Of a DNA stretch of 5,765 nt, positions 5,151 to 5,765 are shown one piece after another. Made by a program: the position numbers and the translations under genes. The notes under the pieces were generated by a model, which made no database searches, was not told where the DNA came from, and was given only the letters and a program-made list of their open reading frames with translations. The stretch comes from Methylobacteriaceae bacterium (GTDB lineage Bacteria; Pseudomonadota; Alphaproteobacteria; Rhizobiales; Beijerinckiaceae), in assembly GCA_031272615.1 (NCBI GenBank), contig JAISTL010000120.1, positions 1-5,765 on the forward strand, given 5' to 3'. Position 1 is the stretch's first letter. Each line of letters begins with the position of its first letter.

Positions 5151-5633
5151 ATGATTATTGTGCTCATGGGCGTGTGCGGCAGCGGCAAAACCACCATCGG
5201 CGAGCTGTTGGCCAAACGGCTGCACTGCGGCTTTTCCGACGCGGACTCCTTCCACCCGGCGGAAAACGTCGAGAAGATGCGCGCCGGGATTCCGCTGCAG
5301 GATGAAGACCGCTGGCCGTGGCTCAGGGCCATCCGCGCCGCCATAGAAGACTGGCAGCGGCGCGGCCAGTGGCACATTCTCGCCTGTTCGGCGCTCAAAC
5401 AGGCCTATCGGGACATTCTCTCCCCCGACGGCGACGTGATGTTCGTCAACCTGAAGGGCACGCCGGAACTGATCCGCGCCCGCCTCAAGGGGCGCACCGG
5501 CCACTACATGAACCCGGCTCTCCTCGACAGCCAGCTGGAGACCCTGGAGGAGCCGGTGAACGCCTTGACCGTGGACATCGACGACACGCCGGAGGGGATT
5601 GTGAAGACGATCATGGCGCACCTGCCGGAATAA
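5151..5633 (+). CDS. gntK: Gluconokinase (GntK/IdnK type)
   Basis: The 160-residue product phosphorylates D-gluconate with ATP to 6-phosphogluconate, which enters the pentose phosphate or Entner-Doudoroff pathway in the cytoplasm. The length is close to the family norm (about 165-185 residues). The P-loop GVCGSGKT is at residues 7-14. DADSFHPAENVEKMRAGIPL (30-49), running into QDEDRWPWL (50-58), is the substrate-binding signature of the family. ACSALKQAYRDIL (78-90) is the conserved 'CSALKxxYRDxLR' segment, and RLKGRTGHYM (111-120) with SQLETLEEP (127-135) are the lid and C-terminal signatures. Every expected motif is present and nothing is broken. It sits 31 nt after yjgR with no terminator between them, so the two are probably co-transcribed. 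No gluconate transporter, dehydratase or GntR-type regulator is visible, so the usual gnt operon is absent from this window. Confidence 0.95.
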   Translation: MIIVLMGVCGSGKTTIGELLAKRLHCGFSDADSFHPAENVEKMRAGIPLQDEDRWPWLRAIRAAIEDWQRRGQWHILACSALKQAYRDILSPDGDVMFVNLKGTPELIRARLKGRTGHYMNPALLDSQLETLEEPVNALTVDIDDTPEGIVKTIMAHLPE

Positions 5634-5636
5634 CCC

Positions 5637-5652
5637 CGGCGGGAACCCGCCG
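5637..5652. terminator. GC hairpin after gntK, possible bidirectional terminator
   Basis: CGGCGG (5637-5642) pairs with CCGCCG (5647-5652) around a GAAC loop, 3 nt after the gntK stop codon and between two apparently convergent genes. There is no T-run on either side, so it is at best an atypical intrinsic terminator. Confidence 0.45.
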
Positions 5653-5681
5653 ACAGGTCTGTGGTCCGTGACTCCAGCCGG

Positions 5682-5765
5682 TTATGCCGACGGGGAATCG
5701 GAAAGCAGTGCAATCCCCACCAGGTCTTGCAGTTCCCCGGTACTGAGGCCGGAGTAGTTCTCCCG
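5682..5765 (-). CDS. C-terminal fragment of an unidentified convergent gene (cut by window edge)
   Basis: On the minus strand the frame from the right edge reads RENYSGLSTGELQ, then DLVGIALLSDSPSA, and stops at TAA (5684-5682). The 27 residues look like a normal protein tail with mixed polar and hydrophobic composition. The stop falls in a short convergent gap after the gntK hairpin, where a gene end is expected. The other two minus frames are also open here but read as arginine/proline-rich, less protein-like sequence. No family can be named from so little. Confidence 0.4.
   Translation of the reverse strand, partial: RENYSGLSTGELQDLVGIALLSDSPSA

Overview
This 5.77 kb window is GC-rich chromosomal DNA with a housekeeping character. 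The codon choice, Shine-Dalgarno-type start sites and gene families (split methylmalonyl-CoA mutase, YjgR-type HerA-like ATPase, GntK-type gluconokinase) fit a Gram-negative bacterium. Proteobacteria, perhaps Alphaproteobacteria, is my best guess, but nothing here fixes the taxon. No phage, insertion sequence, CRISPR array, tRNA or rRNA was recognised.

Layout. On the minus strand, reading leftward from 1963, lies a methylmalonyl-CoA mutase operon: mutA (small subunit, 1963-68), then after 20 nt the first codons of a second gene, almost certainly mutB (large catalytic subunit), cut by the left edge. Divergent from it, after a 542-nt intergenic region, is a GNAT-family acetyltransferase on the plus strand (2506-3135). 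The last codons of that gene are built from a 7-bp tandem repeat. A 391-nt non-coding island follows, rich in short repeats: 9-bp GTCCACC-type units in both orientations, a strong hairpin, and a second 9-bp tandem array. Then come two co-directional plus-strand genes, probably co-transcribed: a YjgR/DUF853 HerA-like P-loop ATPase (3527-5119) and a thermoresistant-type gluconokinase (5151-5633). A GC hairpin follows, and the right edge appears to hold the C-terminal end of a convergent minus-strand gene (5765-5682).

How the genes relate. MutA and MutB form the heterodimer that interconverts (R)-methylmalonyl-CoA and succinyl-CoA, linking propionyl-CoA metabolism to the TCA cycle. MutA here has lost the cobalamin-ligating motif, as expected for the non-catalytic subunit. 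Gluconokinase feeds gluconate into the 6-phosphogluconate pathways. The ATPase has intact Walker A and Walker B motifs, but its role is unknown; its pairing with gluconokinase may be only positional. The GNAT substrate cannot be predicted.

I found no convincing new multi-gene system. The least explained part is the repeat island at 3097-3400 and its extension into the GNAT reading frame, followed by the palindromes and long leader upstream of mutA.
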